This document shows positions 1 through 9,081 of a stretch of 64,000 nucleotides of DNA, piece after piece. The translations under genes and the position numbers were made by a program. The notes beneath the pieces are model-generated. The model made no database searches. It was not told where the DNA came from and saw nothing but the letters and a program-made list of their open reading frames with translations. Position 1 is the stretch's first letter. The number at the start of each line of letters is the position of its first letter. Source of the stretch: Fibrisoma limi BUZ 3 (GTDB lineage Bacteria; Bacteroidota; Bacteroidia; Cytophagales; Spirosomataceae); contig NZ_CAIT01000009.1 in assembly GCF_000296815.2 (NCBI RefSeq), positions 1,612,001-1,676,000 on the forward strand, in the 5' to 3' direction.

Positions 1-2
1 CA

Positions 3-455
3 AACGTAACGCCGGGGCATCAGAGCCTGACCCCAACCGTTATGCGGTCGCTGGAAACGCTTCACCTCAGCGATCTGAAACGTCAGGTTGAGCGAATTCT
101 CGGCTGGGAACCCGCCCGGTACTGGCAACCACGCGATTTCACGCAGCTCAGTAACAAGATTTTTGCGTACACGTATCACTACATCAGCGCCCGGGACTTA
201 CAGCGGTTCTGGCAGGGCCCTGCGGCTGCTACCCTTCAACCTCCCCTACTCGACACCCTGGCCCGATTCGTGGATTTCCGTGACTGGGAGGACTTTTGCA
301 CCCGCCATACGTACGGCATCATTGAAACCGGCCACGGCACAGTACAACCATATCCCCGGGTCTGGGAAGTACCGACGCGCTGGGTCCTGATTCTCTGGTC
401 ACTGTCGGTGCTGGCGTCCATCCTGACGGCCTTGCTACTCGTCTGGTTTCGGTAA
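3..455 (+). CDS. Hypothetical membrane-anchored protein, start uncertain (possibly cut by window edge)
   Basis: The first ATG is at 42, but the frame is open back to the window edge, so the true start may lie upstream. From 42 it encodes 137 residues. Residues 30-90 carry the pattern LSNKIF...ISARDLQRFW...LDTLARFVDFRDWEDF, which resembles the N-terminal helical module of many Cytophagales hypothetical proteins (LS-x-I-F ... S-x-x-T-L-K-R-x-W ... TL-x-x-L-x-x-F-x-x-W-x-x-F). A single hydrophobic segment (about 113-135) ends the protein, suggesting an inner-membrane anchor with the module in the cytoplasm. Function is unknown; a DNA- or protein-binding role is only a guess. Confidence 0.6.
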   Translation, partial: NVTPGHQSLTPTVMRSLETLHLSDLKRQVERILGWEPARYWQPRDFTQLSNKIFAYTYHYISARDLQRFWQGPAAATLQPPLLDTLARFVDFRDWEDFCTRHTYGIIETGHGTVQPYPRVWEVPTRWVLILWSLSVLASILTALLLVWFR

Positions 456-507
456 ACGTTTCCACTGAATATTTCGTTATTTTGTTGCATTTTCCACTGA
501 CATAATC

Positions 508-3432
508 ATGTACTTGAACGACCGCCTGGTACGTTTTGCTTTTCCCGTAAGCCTGCTGCTTAGCACCACGCTGGTGCTGGCACAACCGGCTACAAAACCA
601 AAACCCACGAAGGCCCCGGCCTCTCAGTCAGTGTCGGCTCCGGCTAAAGCTGGATTCGACCTCAGTAAGCCTATTCCAACCGATCCTGCCGTGAAAGTAG
701 GTAAGCTACCGAATGGCCTTACGTATTACATCCGCAAGAACGCCGAGCCTAAAAACCGCGCTGAACTCCGTCTGGTGATCCGGGCCGGATCGGTGCTGGA
801 AACCGACGAACAGCAGGGGCTGGCGCACTTCATGGAACACATGGAGTTCAACGGCACCAAAAATTTCCCAAAAAACGAACTGGTCAATGTGCTGCAATCG
901 GCGGGTATCCGCTTCGGGGCCGACCTGAACGCCTACACCGGTTTCGACGAGACAGTGTATCAGTTGCCCGTTCCAACGGATTCGGCCAACGTATTCCGGC
1001 AGGCCTTCCAGATTCTGGAAGACTGGGCCCACAACGCCACTCTCGACCCCAAAGAGATCGATAAAGAACGGGGCGTTGTGCTCGAAGAATGGCGACTGGG
1101 CCGGGGGGCCGGTCAGCGGATGCGCGACAAATATTTTCCGCTGATCCTGAACAACTCCCGGTATGCAAACCGCCTGCCGATCGGTAAAGAGGACGTCATC
1201 AAAAACTTTAAGCCGGAGGTGCTTGAGCAGTTTTATAAAGATTGGTACCGCCCGGATCTGATGGCCGTAATTGCCGTGGGTGATTTCAACGTGAATGAAG
1301 TGGAAGGTATCATTCGGGAGAAATTCAGCCGGATTCCGGCCGTCCCGAATCCAAAGCCCCGTACGGAATACGACATCCCGGCCCATAAGGATACCAAAGT
1401 GGTGATTGTGACGGACCCCGAGCAGCCTAACACGGTTGTTCAGGTTATTTACAAGCGGCCGGAAATTAAAGAACGTACCCTGAACGATCTGCGCGAAAGC
1501 ATCAAGCGGGGTTTGTTCAACACGATGCTTGGGAATCGAATCCAGGAACTGACCCAGCAGGCCGATCCCCCATTTCTGTTCGGCTACAGCAACTACAGCG
1601 ATTTCCTGGGTAATCTCGACGCTTTCACGTCCGTAGCTGTGGCAAAAGAAGGGAACGTAGAGCGGGCCATTCGGGCCGTGCTGGACGAGAACGCCCGCGT
1701 GAAGCAGTTTGGCTTTACCGAAACCGAGCTGGCCCGCGCCAAGCAGGAATTTTTTACGGGTGTTGAGCAGGCGTATAAAGAGCGCGACAAAACCCGCTCG
1801 TCGAACTTCGTCAACGAATACGTACGGAACTTTACCGACAAGGAACCATACACAAGCATCGAGTTTTACTACGACTTCCTGAAGAAAGAGCAGGCAACGA
1901 TCAAACTGGCCGAGGTGAATGCACTGGTTGATCAGTTCATCCGGAACGAAAACCGGGCGGTGGTCGTGATGGCTCCCGATAAAGACAAGGATAAGTTACC
2001 CAGCGTTGAGCAGATTATCAGCTATATCGATAACGCCGGTAAGGGGCTGACCGCCTACAAGGACGAAACGCTGAACAAGCCACTGCTCGCCAAAGAGCCT
2101 GTTCCCTCGCCCGTGGTTAGTGAGAAGCCCTTGAAAGACATCGGTGCAACCGAATGGACGCTCAAAAACGGGGTGAAGGTTGTCGTGAAACCCACGAACT
2201 TCAAGAATGACCAGATTCTGTTCTCGGGTACCAGCTACGGCGGTACGTCGCTCTATGCCCTCAAGGACTTTATGTCGGCCCGGTTTGCCTCGACGTTGGC
2301 AACCCTGGGTGGAACCGGCGAATATAACCAGATTCAGTTGGGTAAGTTCCTCGCCGGAAAATCAGTTAGTGCGTTTCCATACATCGGGGAACTGAACGAA
2401 GGTGTCAGCGGCAGCGCAGCGCCCCGCGACCTGGAAACGGCCATGCAACTGTTGTATAGCTACCTGACGCAGCCCCGGAAAGATGCCGACGTTGTGAAAG
2501 GGTTCCTGTCGAACCAAAAGAGTGCGTTGCAGAACCAGATCAACACGCCTACACCGGCACGGGTGTTCCAGGATACGGTATCGGTGACGCTCGGTAACTA
2601 CAACCCACGCCGGATGCCGCTCAAACCCGAGGATCTGGACAAGATCGACCTCGACCGGGCATTGACAATTTACAAGGAGCGCTTCGCCAACGCCGGTGAT
2701 TTCACGTTCTTCTTCGTGGGTAACTTCGACGAGAAAACGCTGAAACCGCTGGTCGAGAAGTACCTTGGTGGCTTACCCACCAATGGCAAGCCCGAAAAAT
2801 TCAAAGACCTCGGCATCCGAATTCCGGCCGGGCAGATCAGCAAAACGGTGTACCGGGGTGTTGATCCAAAGGCTACGGTTCAGTTGGTGTACAGCGGTGA
2901 CTTTACCTGGACGACCGATAACACGACTCAGCTCGATGCGCTGGCCGAAGTGCTTGAAATCAAACTGATTGAGAAACTACGCGAGGAAGAAAGTGGCGTG
3001 TATGGCGTTGGGGCCAGTGCGATTTACAGTAAGTACCCCGTACCACGCTATACGTTCCGCATCGGCTTCGGTTGTGCGCCGGAGAACGTCGAAAAGCTGA
3101 TTGCCAAAACGCAGGAACTGATCAACGATCTGAAGCAGAAAGGCGCTGCCCAGGGCGATATCAACAAATTCAAAGCCGAAACCCGACGCGAGACGGAGTT
3201 GCAGTTAAAGGACAATCAGTTCTGGCTCAGCTACCTGGCAAATCAATATTACAATGACGACGACCTTAATGAAGTGTTGCAGGAAGACGAGCATCTGAAG
3301 AAGGTAACCGTCGAAAGCACGAAGGAAGCCGCCAACAACTACTTCGGCAACAACTTTGCCCGGTTCGTGTTGATGCCGGAGCAAAAAGCCAGTACCAGCA
3401 CCGCCAGCCAGCAAGGTGGAGGTAAGCAGTAA
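508..3432 (+). CDS. M16 family (pitrilysin/insulinase-like) zinc metallopeptidase, periplasmic
   Basis: A 974-residue secreted peptidase. Residues 1-25 form a signal peptide ending in LVLAQ. The first M16 domain has the inverted zinc motif HFMEH at 107-111 and the downstream ERGVVLEE segment (187-194), whose last Glu is the expected third metal ligand. A second M16-like half begins near residue 540 and lacks the HxxEH motif, as is usual for the non-catalytic half. The length fits the long two-half M16 proteins that form a closed chamber and degrade peptides in the periplasm. A weak -7-like TATTTTG lies at 478-484. A strong hairpin terminator follows at 3444-3490. The peptide substrate cannot be told from sequence. 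Confidence 0.95.
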   Translation: MYLNDRLVRFAFPVSLLLSTTLVLAQPATKPKPTKAPASQSVSAPAKAGFDLSKPIPTDPAVKVGKLPNGLTYYIRKNAEPKNRAELRLVIRAGSVLETDEQQGLAHFMEHMEFNGTKNFPKNELVNVLQSAGIRFGADLNAYTGFDETVYQLPVPTDSANVFRQAFQILEDWAHNATLDPKEIDKERGVVLEEWRLGRGAGQRMRDKYFPLILNNSRYANRLPIGKEDVIKNFKPEVLEQFYKDWYRPDLMAVIAVGDFNVNEVEGIIREKFSRIPAVPNPKPRTEYDIPAHKDTKVVIVTDPEQPNTVVQVIYKRPEIKERTLNDLRESIKRGLFNTMLGNRIQELTQQADPPFLFGYSNYSDFLGNLDAFTSVAVAKEGNVERAIRAVLDENARVKQFGFTETELARAKQEFFTGVEQAYKERDKTRSSNFVNEYVRNFTDKEPYTSIEFYYDFLKKEQATIKLAEVNALVDQFIRNENRAVVVMAPDKDKDKLPSVEQIISYIDNAGKGLTAYKDETLNKPLLAKEPVPSPVVSEKPLKDIGATEWTLKNGVKVVVKPTNFKNDQILFSGTSYGGTSLYALKDFMSARFASTLATLGGTGEYNQIQLGKFLAGKSVSAFPYIGELNEGVSGSAAPRDLETAMQLLYSYLTQPRKDADVVKGFLSNQKSALQNQINTPTPARVFQDTVSVTLGNYNPRRMPLKPEDLDKIDLDRALTIYKERFANAGDFTFFFVGNFDEKTLKPLVEKYLGGLPTNGKPEKFKDLGIRIPAGQISKTVYRGVDPKATVQLVYSGDFTWTTDNTTQLDALAEVLEIKLIEKLREEESGVYGVGASAIYSKYPVPRYTFRIGFGCAPENVEKLIAKTQELINDLKQKGAAQGDINKFKAETRRETELQLKDNQFWLSYLANQYYNDDDLNEVLQEDEHLKKVTVESTKEAANNYFGNNFARFVLMPEQKASTSTASQQGGGKQ

Positions 3433-3443
3433 TCATTGATTAG

Positions 3444-3490
3444 ACAGCAAAGCCACGTAGCCAGTCCAGTTACGTGGCTTTGCTGTTTTT
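3444..3490 (+). terminator. Rho-independent terminator after the M16 peptidase
   Basis: A perfect 16-bp inverted repeat (3444-3459 with 3471-3486) is followed by a short T run ending at 3490. It lies between two convergent genes; the T tract favours termination of the plus-strand peptidase transcript. Confidence 0.85.
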
Positions 3491-3498
3491 ATACCCGC

Positions 3499-4254
3499 TC
3501 ATACCCAGCCAAACCGCTCCATGAGTCGGTCTTTCTGCTGACGAGCTACAGGGATGCTGACGCCGTTGGTGAGCAGGAGGTAGGTGCCTTCACCTTTCAC
3601 CAGCTTCTGAATGTGTTCCAGATTGACCATGTACTGCCGGTGTACCCGCAGGAAATCGCGGCTTTCAAACACTTCCTGTACATCCCCAAGGGTTTTGGCT
3701 ACTACGTACTGCTGGCCTCCTTCGAGATGAAAGCGAGTATAATTACTATCGGCTTCACAATAAACAATCTGCTTTGTATCGACAAACACCATCCCGCTGG
3801 CGTGGGGGAGAGCAATGCGCCCTCTCGCGGGAGGGTTAATCCCCGCTGTGCCGGTGGGGTAGTATTGCCGCATCAGTTCCAACTGCTGGGGATTGATGCG
3901 GGCAGTCGTTTCAGCCCGGCGCACGGTAGCAATCAGGTCAACGGTATCAATAGGCTTGAGCAGGTAATCCAGCGCTGAAAACCGGAACGCCCGCACAGCG
4001 TATTGATCATAGGCTGTTACGAAAACGATGTGGAAGTTGATATCCCCCACTCGTTCGAGTAGTTGAAAGCCGTTCATAATCGGCATCTCGATGTCGAGGA
4101 ACACCAGGCCGGGCCGCAGGGTCTGAATGGCCCGCAGTCCTTCGGTACTATCGGTAAACTGCCCAACCAGTTCAACCTGTGGGCAGTGCCGGTTCAATTG
4201 CAGGGCCAGCAGCCGGACGTTGTCGGGTTCGTCGTCAATGATGAGAGCGCGCAT
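3499..4254 (-). CDS. LytTR-family response regulator
   Basis: 251 residues. The N-terminal receiver domain (1-120) shows the acidic pocket IIDDEP, the phosphoacceptor Asp54 in VFLDIEMP, the conserved T/Y-containing VTAYDQYA and the KPID lysine. The C-terminal half (about 145-251) is a LytTR DNA-binding domain (LRVHRQYMVNLEHI and the final SIPVARQQKDRL). Such regulators bind paired repeats upstream of targets and are phosphorylated by LytS/YpdA-type kinases. It lies directly downstream of two such kinases on the same strand, with a 71-bp gap containing an imperfect inverted repeat, so it is the likely common output of both. Confidence 0.95.
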   Translation of the reverse strand: MRALIIDDEPDNVRLLALQLNRHCPQVELVGQFTDSTEGLRAIQTLRPGLVFLDIEMPIMNGFQLLERVGDINFHIVFVTAYDQYAVRAFRFSALDYLLKPIDTVDLIATVRRAETTARINPQQLELMRQYYPTGTAGINPPARGRIALPHASGMVFVDTKQIVYCEADSNYTRFHLEGGQQYVVAKTLGDVQEVFESRDFLRVHRQYMVNLEHIQKLVKGEGTYLLLTNGVSIPVARQQKDRLMERFGWV

Positions 4255-4271
4255 GTCTTTAAATAGTGAAA

Positions 4272-4316
4272 GAGTGAATGAGTGATTCAGCCTTTCGCTC
4301 TTTCACTCATTTACTC
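4272..4316. repeat. Imperfect inverted repeat built from GAATGAGTGA-like units
   Basis: The arms 4272-4285 and 4303-4316 pair at 13 of 14 positions. The gap between kinase and regulator consists almost entirely of tetranucleotide-like GAGTGAATGAGTGA / TCACTCATTTACTC units. A longer element with the same core occurs at 25071-25136, which suggests a dispersed intergenic repeat family. It could attenuate transcription between kinase and regulator genes. Confidence 0.6.
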
Positions 4317-4325
4317 GTTCGCTCT

Positions 4326-6254
4326 TTAGATAGGTATCTGTAAAATCACTTCTGTTCCGGCGGGCTGACCCCCGGCACCAACAAGATCCTGAATGGCTAC
4401 CTGTGCCTGAGTCTGGTACAACTGGTTGACTAAGGTGATGCGCTCGGAGGTTAACTTTAAACCAAATGACTTGCGGTGGCTGGCCGATTTACTGCGTAAC
4501 TCGGCAGCTCTGGCCCGGCCTATGCCATCGTCGGTAATGGTCAGTTGAAGCAGATTTTCTTGTGGCTGGCTGGCCCGGACGCGGACAGTACCGCCTTCGG
4601 GTTTGTGCATCAAGCCGTGCCAGATTGCATTTTCGACGTAGGGCTGCAACAGCAGGGGCGGTATCTCGACGAAGTCAGCATCAATACCCGGTTCGAGCTC
4701 CACCACAAACGACAGTTTTTGCTTGAAACGCATAATCTCCATATCAGCGTAGAGCCGGAGCATATCTAACTCGTTACGAAGTGTCACGCGCTCTGAGCGG
4801 GAGTTTTCCAGTACCATGCGGATAAGCCGGGAGAACTTAGTCAGGTATTCAGATGCTTTTTCTGAATCGTTCTCAGTGGCGTAGAGTTTGATGGAGTTGA
4901 GACAGTTGAAGATAAAGTGGGGATTCATCTGCGCCCTTAACGCAACCATTCGCTCTTTTTCGATTAGCTGTATTTGAGTGGCTTTCAGCGCATCAAGCGT
5001 TTGTTCCAGGGCTTTACGTTGTGCCTCAACTTGTTCGTTCTGACGATTGAGGATATGGTTAGCACGTTGCTGTTGTTGTCTGCTTCGCCATAGGAAGAAA
5101 GCAACTAGAATAGATACTGCCAATCCTACTAACAGGCTTAAACGAAGTACCCGACTATTAGATCTTTCCTGCGCTTGAAGTAACTCATAACTGCGTTGCT
5201 GCTCATTCAGAATGAACATTTGCAGCCGACGAAATCTATCTGCACTAAATAGGCTGTCTTTGACTTTGGAAGCTACTTCCTGAAAATAGAAGGCACTATC
5301 TATCTGGTTTTTTGATTTATACAGTTGAGCCAGCAGGCTGCTTGTACTTAACAACAAAGGCTTCTGTAAGACTTTTTGGGCATCCTGAAAAGCCCCTCTG
5401 GCATAATACAAGCCGGAGTCGGCCTTGCCCAGAGCAGCATACACCTCCGCAAGCTGATACTTACTTCTTGTTTTGTTGAGCAAATCATCTACCTGGCTTG
5501 CCACTATAAGTGCCTGATGGTTGTAAACCAGGGCACCCTGCAAATCATGTCGAAGCTGTTTAATCAACGCTAACCGTTCCAGAATCAAGGCTTTCAGCCC
5601 TTGGGAGGGAATATAACTTAAGCCGGAGCTGGGCATACGCAGCGCTTGCTGCTGGAAGAAAAGAGCCGAGTCAAGCATGCCCAATTGTTGATAGGCGTCA
5701 CCAATATTTGATAATCGAAATCCCGCGTAGGCCGCTCTCTTACCGAACGGTCTGTAGGCTCGCGACTCAAAAGGACTTTGGTGATAGATACGCTCCGCTT
5801 GGAACAAGTAATCAAGCCCTCGACGATATTCACCCAACTCGTTGTAGACTATAGCGGCAAAGCTCAGCGTATTAGCTTCTTCCGATAAATCATTCGTTTT
5901 CCGACTCACAGAAAGCGCTTTAAAGTGAGTGTCCAGCGCTTTGGCATAATCGCCCCGAAGTCTGTACACTTCACCCAGGCGGGTTAGTGCAGCCGCTTCC
6001 CCTTTGGGAAAGTGACTGCGGACGGCAATTTCAGAGGCCTGTTGCGTCAGTAAAATGGCCGTATCCGCGTTGAAGAACTGATAATTTGCTGCTAACTCCG
6101 TTAGTAATAACGACCGAACGTCGTCCTGCTGCGAGTGCGCTAAGTTAAACTTCAGACTGTCAATAACCTGTCGCTGTGCAAAAGTACAAGTAAGGCTACT
6201 GTTCAGTCCTGCCAGCAGATAAGATAACCACCTATACTGTCGCAACGCTCTCAT
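4326..6254 (-). CDS. TPR-containing LytS/YpdA-type sensor histidine kinase
   Basis: 642 residues with the start at 6254. That ATG overlaps the TGA of the upstream kinase gene (ATGA, 6251-6254), which fits translational coupling; an upstream in-frame codon at 6287 would need a longer overlap and puts the signal peptide too far in. Order: N-terminal signal peptide ending near TFAQ, several tetratricopeptide repeats (about 50-330), one transmembrane helix (about 372-395), a coiled coil, a His_kinase domain with NPHFIFN (phosphoacceptor His about 446) and a HATPase with VENAIWHGL and TDDGIG. The TPR head probably faces the periplasm. Its catalytic half is almost the same as that of the preceding kinase. 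Confidence 0.93.
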   Translation of the reverse strand: MRALRQYRWLSYLLAGLNSSLTCTFAQRQVIDSLKFNLAHSQQDDVRSLLLTELAANYQFFNADTAILLTQQASEIAVRSHFPKGEAAALTRLGEVYRLRGDYAKALDTHFKALSVSRKTNDLSEEANTLSFAAIVYNELGEYRRGLDYLFQAERIYHQSPFESRAYRPFGKRAAYAGFRLSNIGDAYQQLGMLDSALFFQQQALRMPSSGLSYIPSQGLKALILERLALIKQLRHDLQGALVYNHQALIVASQVDDLLNKTRSKYQLAEVYAALGKADSGLYYARGAFQDAQKVLQKPLLLSTSSLLAQLYKSKNQIDSAFYFQEVASKVKDSLFSADRFRRLQMFILNEQQRSYELLQAQERSNSRVLRLSLLVGLAVSILVAFFLWRSRQQQQRANHILNRQNEQVEAQRKALEQTLDALKATQIQLIEKERMVALRAQMNPHFIFNCLNSIKLYATENDSEKASEYLTKFSRLIRMVLENSRSERVTLRNELDMLRLYADMEIMRFKQKLSFVVELEPGIDADFVEIPPLLLQPYVENAIWHGLMHKPEGGTVRVRASQPQENLLQLTITDDGIGRARAAELRSKSASHRKSFGLKLTSERITLVNQLYQTQAQVAIQDLVGAGGQPAGTEVILQIPI

Positions 6255-8290
6255 ACCGGTATCTCTAACGTTACGCGCGTCCCACAAGCCTCCCCGAAAC
6301 TATCTACCAAGTCCTCAATCCGGGCCTGGGTCTGCATGTTATACAGTTGGTTAATCATCCGGATGCGGTCGGCCGTTACCTGCATGCCAAACGACTTGTG
6401 CTTGCCCGCCGACTTGCTTTTCAGCTCAGCCGCCCGCTGCCGCCCTATGCCATCGTCAGTGATTTCAATATGCAGCAGGCTCTCGTGCGGTTGCTCAATC
6501 TCGATGGTAATGATGCCGCCTTCGGGCTTGTGCATGAGCCCATGCCAGATGGCGTTCTCTACGTACGGTTGCAACAACAACGGCGGGATACGTAGATACT
6601 GCTGGTCAACGGCTGGGTCCACCTGGATACTGTACTGAAGTTTATGTTTGAAACGCATGGCCTCCAGTTCGATGTAGAGCCGCAGGGCTTCGAGTTCATT
6701 GTGCAGAGTGACCAGTTCTGATCGGGAGTTTTCCAGTACCAGGCGAATGAGCCGGGAGAACTTGGTTAGGTATTCCGAAGCCCGTTCTGCGTCGTTCTCC
6801 AAGGTGTAGAGCTTGATGGAGTTGAGGCAGTTGAAGATAAAGTGCGGGTTCATCTGGGCACGCAGGGCGGTCATTTCGGTATCGGCCAGCTTCTGCTCAA
6901 ACTCGGTTTCAAGCTGGCGGATGTGCTGTGCTTCGATAAGGCGGCTTTGGGTTTCAATTTCCCGGGTACGTTCGGCTACCTGCCGCTCCAGGTTTTCTTT
7001 TTGGCTGATAAGCAGTTGCTGCTTTTCAGACGCTAATTGTTGTATTTCGATGAGCTTGGCTGATAAACTCCGGTTGATAAAAGCAAAGTTTTCGCCCAAA
7101 AACCACGATATACAAAGCGGGATACTCATCACCCCAATGAAATCTAATAAACTTGCAATATGCCCTTTCCACAATTGGGGAAAATATCCATAAAGGTGTA
7201 TCAGGTATCGTATCTCTAAGGCCACCATCGATAGCACCATGCCACAAAGAATCAGGAGGGCGTTTCGCTTCTTGTCTAAAAGGGCCTTGATCGCTACGTA
7301 AAAGCAGGCCAATGCACTTATGTTGGTCGTCCAGACTTCAGACAATCGTACGCCATTGTAATAATCAGTATAAAAGAGTACCAGAAGGAAAATGCAACAA
7401 GCAACTGTACTCCAGAAAATGAAATCCGGTTTGTAATTAAACAGGGCGAATAAAGCCCGTAGCAGCAGCAGGTAAGTAAGTGTATAGACAGGGCCACGCA
7501 GCAAACCACAATACAGTATGAGGGGCAGATTGTCCATTGGTTTGTTATACACAAACAGAACCCACATCAGAATGTGGATTCCGTAACATAGGGCCATGCC
7601 GGAAAAATAGAGGTTGGCTTTCTGAACCGGATAGAAGGTGTAGAAGGTGAAATGCAAGAAAAACAAAAGCAGGAAGGCACCTACTTTAGTGAACGCAAAC
7701 GCCATCATTGTTCCAATAAAATAAAGATTGAAATTTTCAACCTCCTCAACCGGAACCAGTGAAGCATTAAAGAAGAAATTGGGCACACTACCAAATCGGT
7801 TATATGGTAATCCTTTCTGAAAAGCACCCCGAATCGCTATCAAGACATTAGAACGGCTGATAGGTAACCCAAGAAACGTAGAATAACAGCCGGCTTTTAC
7901 AGATGAAGCGTTCAGGGCACCAAACCGTTTTATCAATTGTCCATTAACATAGACTTCGGAAGCCCCGACATGAGAAATTTTGAGTGCTAACGATTTACCC
8001 GGCAAGACCGTATCAAGGCTTATCCTGAGCCGCATCCAGACAATCTTACCGTCCTGAATCTGGGATAAGTCCATAACATCCTGAGTAGGGTCAATGGGAG
8101 GCCATTGACTGTCATCAAATTCTGGTCTTGCCCACGCCAACGTATCGCCTGGATGCCACTTCCAGCCTTTACTGAGCTGTAGCCCCTCCATAGGAAATCT
8201 CATCGACATCTTCTCTATTGGAGCCGTTAGCCCCCAATACAATATAGCCGTAATAAAAGCCAGCCAAATGAAGCGGTAGCGATTCCTCAT
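6251..8290 (-). CDS. LytS/YpdA-type sensor histidine kinase with jelly-roll and 7TM sensor head
   Basis: 679 residues. An N-terminal membrane segment (6-24) is followed by a periplasmic domain (30-180) resembling the galactose-binding-like jelly roll found in 7TMR-DISM receptors (WKWHPGD...EFDDSQWPP...VYVNGQLI). About seven hydrophobic helices follow (190-405), then a coiled coil (405-475). The His_kinase domain has NPHFIFN with His483, and the HATPase has VENAIWHGL and TDDGIGR. The sensor may bind a carbohydrate or envelope ligand, but that is inference from the fold. It is first in a kinase-kinase-regulator operon and overlaps the next gene by 4 bp. Confidence 0.93.
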   Translation of the reverse strand: MRNRYRFIWLAFITAILYWGLTAPIEKMSMRFPMEGLQLSKGWKWHPGDTLAWARPEFDDSQWPPIDPTQDVMDLSQIQDGKIVWMRLRISLDTVLPGKSLALKISHVGASEVYVNGQLIKRFGALNASSVKAGCYSTFLGLPISRSNVLIAIRGAFQKGLPYNRFGSVPNFFFNASLVPVEEVENFNLYFIGTMMAFAFTKVGAFLLLFFLHFTFYTFYPVQKANLYFSGMALCYGIHILMWVLFVYNKPMDNLPLILYCGLLRGPVYTLTYLLLLRALFALFNYKPDFIFWSTVACCIFLLVLFYTDYYNGVRLSEVWTTNISALACFYVAIKALLDKKRNALLILCGMVLSMVALEIRYLIHLYGYFPQLWKGHIASLLDFIGVMSIPLCISWFLGENFAFINRSLSAKLIEIQQLASEKQQLLISQKENLERQVAERTREIETQSRLIEAQHIRQLETEFEQKLADTEMTALRAQMNPHFIFNCLNSIKLYTLENDAERASEYLTKFSRLIRLVLENSRSELVTLHNELEALRLYIELEAMRFKHKLQYSIQVDPAVDQQYLRIPPLLLQPYVENAIWHGLMHKPEGGIITIEIEQPHESLLHIEITDDGIGRQRAAELKSKSAGKHKSFGMQVTADRIRMINQLYNMQTQARIEDLVDSFGEACGTRVTLEIPV

Positions 8291-8611
8291 GCGACGGTTT
8301 AGATAAGGCAGTCTCTAATTCATATACTCCCTGAGGTAAGCTACTAAAATCCAGATCATTACAATACTTCAAGCAGCGTGAATGGTCAGTCTTTTGAGTG
8401 ACTGGTCGTTTTTCTGAGTGGGGCAAGCGAACGGTCGTGTTCGCTACCGTTCGTTCAGTGGCTCATAAATGCTACGCTTTACGCAGAAACTTAATACGCT
8501 CGTCCTGAAGTGTTTTCGGGTGCGAAAGCCGACTTATACGTTTGTCAGCATAATTCTGTTACCAACTACCTGTCTATCAACGACTCAGCAAGAAAGCTAT
8601 CTATTCACCCC
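8291..8611. other. Divergent intergenic region with a possible gene remnant
   Basis: This 321-bp gap separates the kinase operon (minus) from the small secreted protein gene (plus). The minus strand at about 8304-8357 encodes, in an open frame, DLDFSSLPQGVYELETAL, which resembles LDLSALPYGVYTIELSD in the neighbouring secreted protein. A -7 element lies at 8537-8544. Nothing else was recognised. Confidence 0.45.
8513..8544 (+). promoter_or_regulatory. Bacteroidota-type promoter for the 8612 gene cluster
   Basis: TACGTTTG at 8537-8544 matches the -7 consensus TAnnTTTG exactly. A weak -33 element (TTTC, about 8513-8516) lies 20 bp upstream. The leader to the chosen ATG would be about 60 nt. Confidence 0.5.
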
Positions 8612-9061
8612 ATGAACGCACTTTACCTACGTCCGTCACTGCGGAACCTGATCAGTTGTGTACTGTTCCTGGGTTTCGCTCTGACTACGCCTTCGCTCTA
8701 CGCCCAGACCTTCGCTGGTCGGGATTATCTGACCGAGTCACCGGTTAGTATTCGTGCTTTTATTCACCCTGATGCCCGAAGAACCGCCATTATAGTTCGC
8801 CTGGACGGCTACCCGAGCGGTGCCGTACGAATCCATATCACGAACGAAAAGCAGGAAACATTTTACAATGACTACGTATCAAAACCGAAGTATGCCGGCC
8901 GACTCGACTTGTCAGCTTTACCTTACGGGGTTTACACAATTGAGTTGAGCGACCGCTTTGCCCGGTATACGCAGCAATTCCGGATTGAACCGAAAATGAC
9001 TGATCGTATCGTGATGATCACTGCCCCTCCTAAGTCAGACAGCTTATTGGCAAGTCATTAA
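8612..9061 (+). CDS. Small secreted protein, T9SS/Secretion-tail-like beta domain, function unknown
   Basis: 149 residues from the ATG at 8612, chosen because it is followed at once by a clean signal peptide ending in SLYAQ; an in-frame codon at 8510 would add 34 residues ahead of it. The mature part (about 110 residues) has the pattern AVRIHITNEKQETFYND...LDLSALPYGVYTIELSD, which looks like the single beta-sandwich of Bacteroidota secretion-tail or FlgD-like modules. It has no catalytic motif. Only 20 bp separate it from the next gene, so it is probably cotranscribed with 9082 and perhaps the TonB barrel gene. Confidence 0.75.
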   Translation: MNALYLRPSLRNLISCVLFLGFALTTPSLYAQTFAGRDYLTESPVSIRAFIHPDARRTAIIVRLDGYPSGAVRIHITNEKQETFYNDYVSKPKYAGRLDLSALPYGVYTIELSDRFARYTQQFRIEPKMTDRIVMITAPPKSDSLLASH

Positions 9062-9081
9062 CTACAACCTCCACAACCCAT

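Noticed and set aside
706-1386. 226-residue minus-strand open frame
   Set aside because: It lies wholly inside the M16 peptidase gene, has no recognisable domain, and is a shadow of the codon pattern of the real gene.
3436-3978. 180-residue plus-strand open frame after the M16 gene
   Set aside because: It starts inside a terminator and runs antisense through the LytTR domain of the response regulator.
8169-8426. 85-residue minus-strand ORF upstream of the 7TM kinase, as an active gene
   Set aside because: It overlaps the kinase N-terminus in another frame and has no proper start; only its middle resembles a known protein, so a remnant is more likely than a gene.
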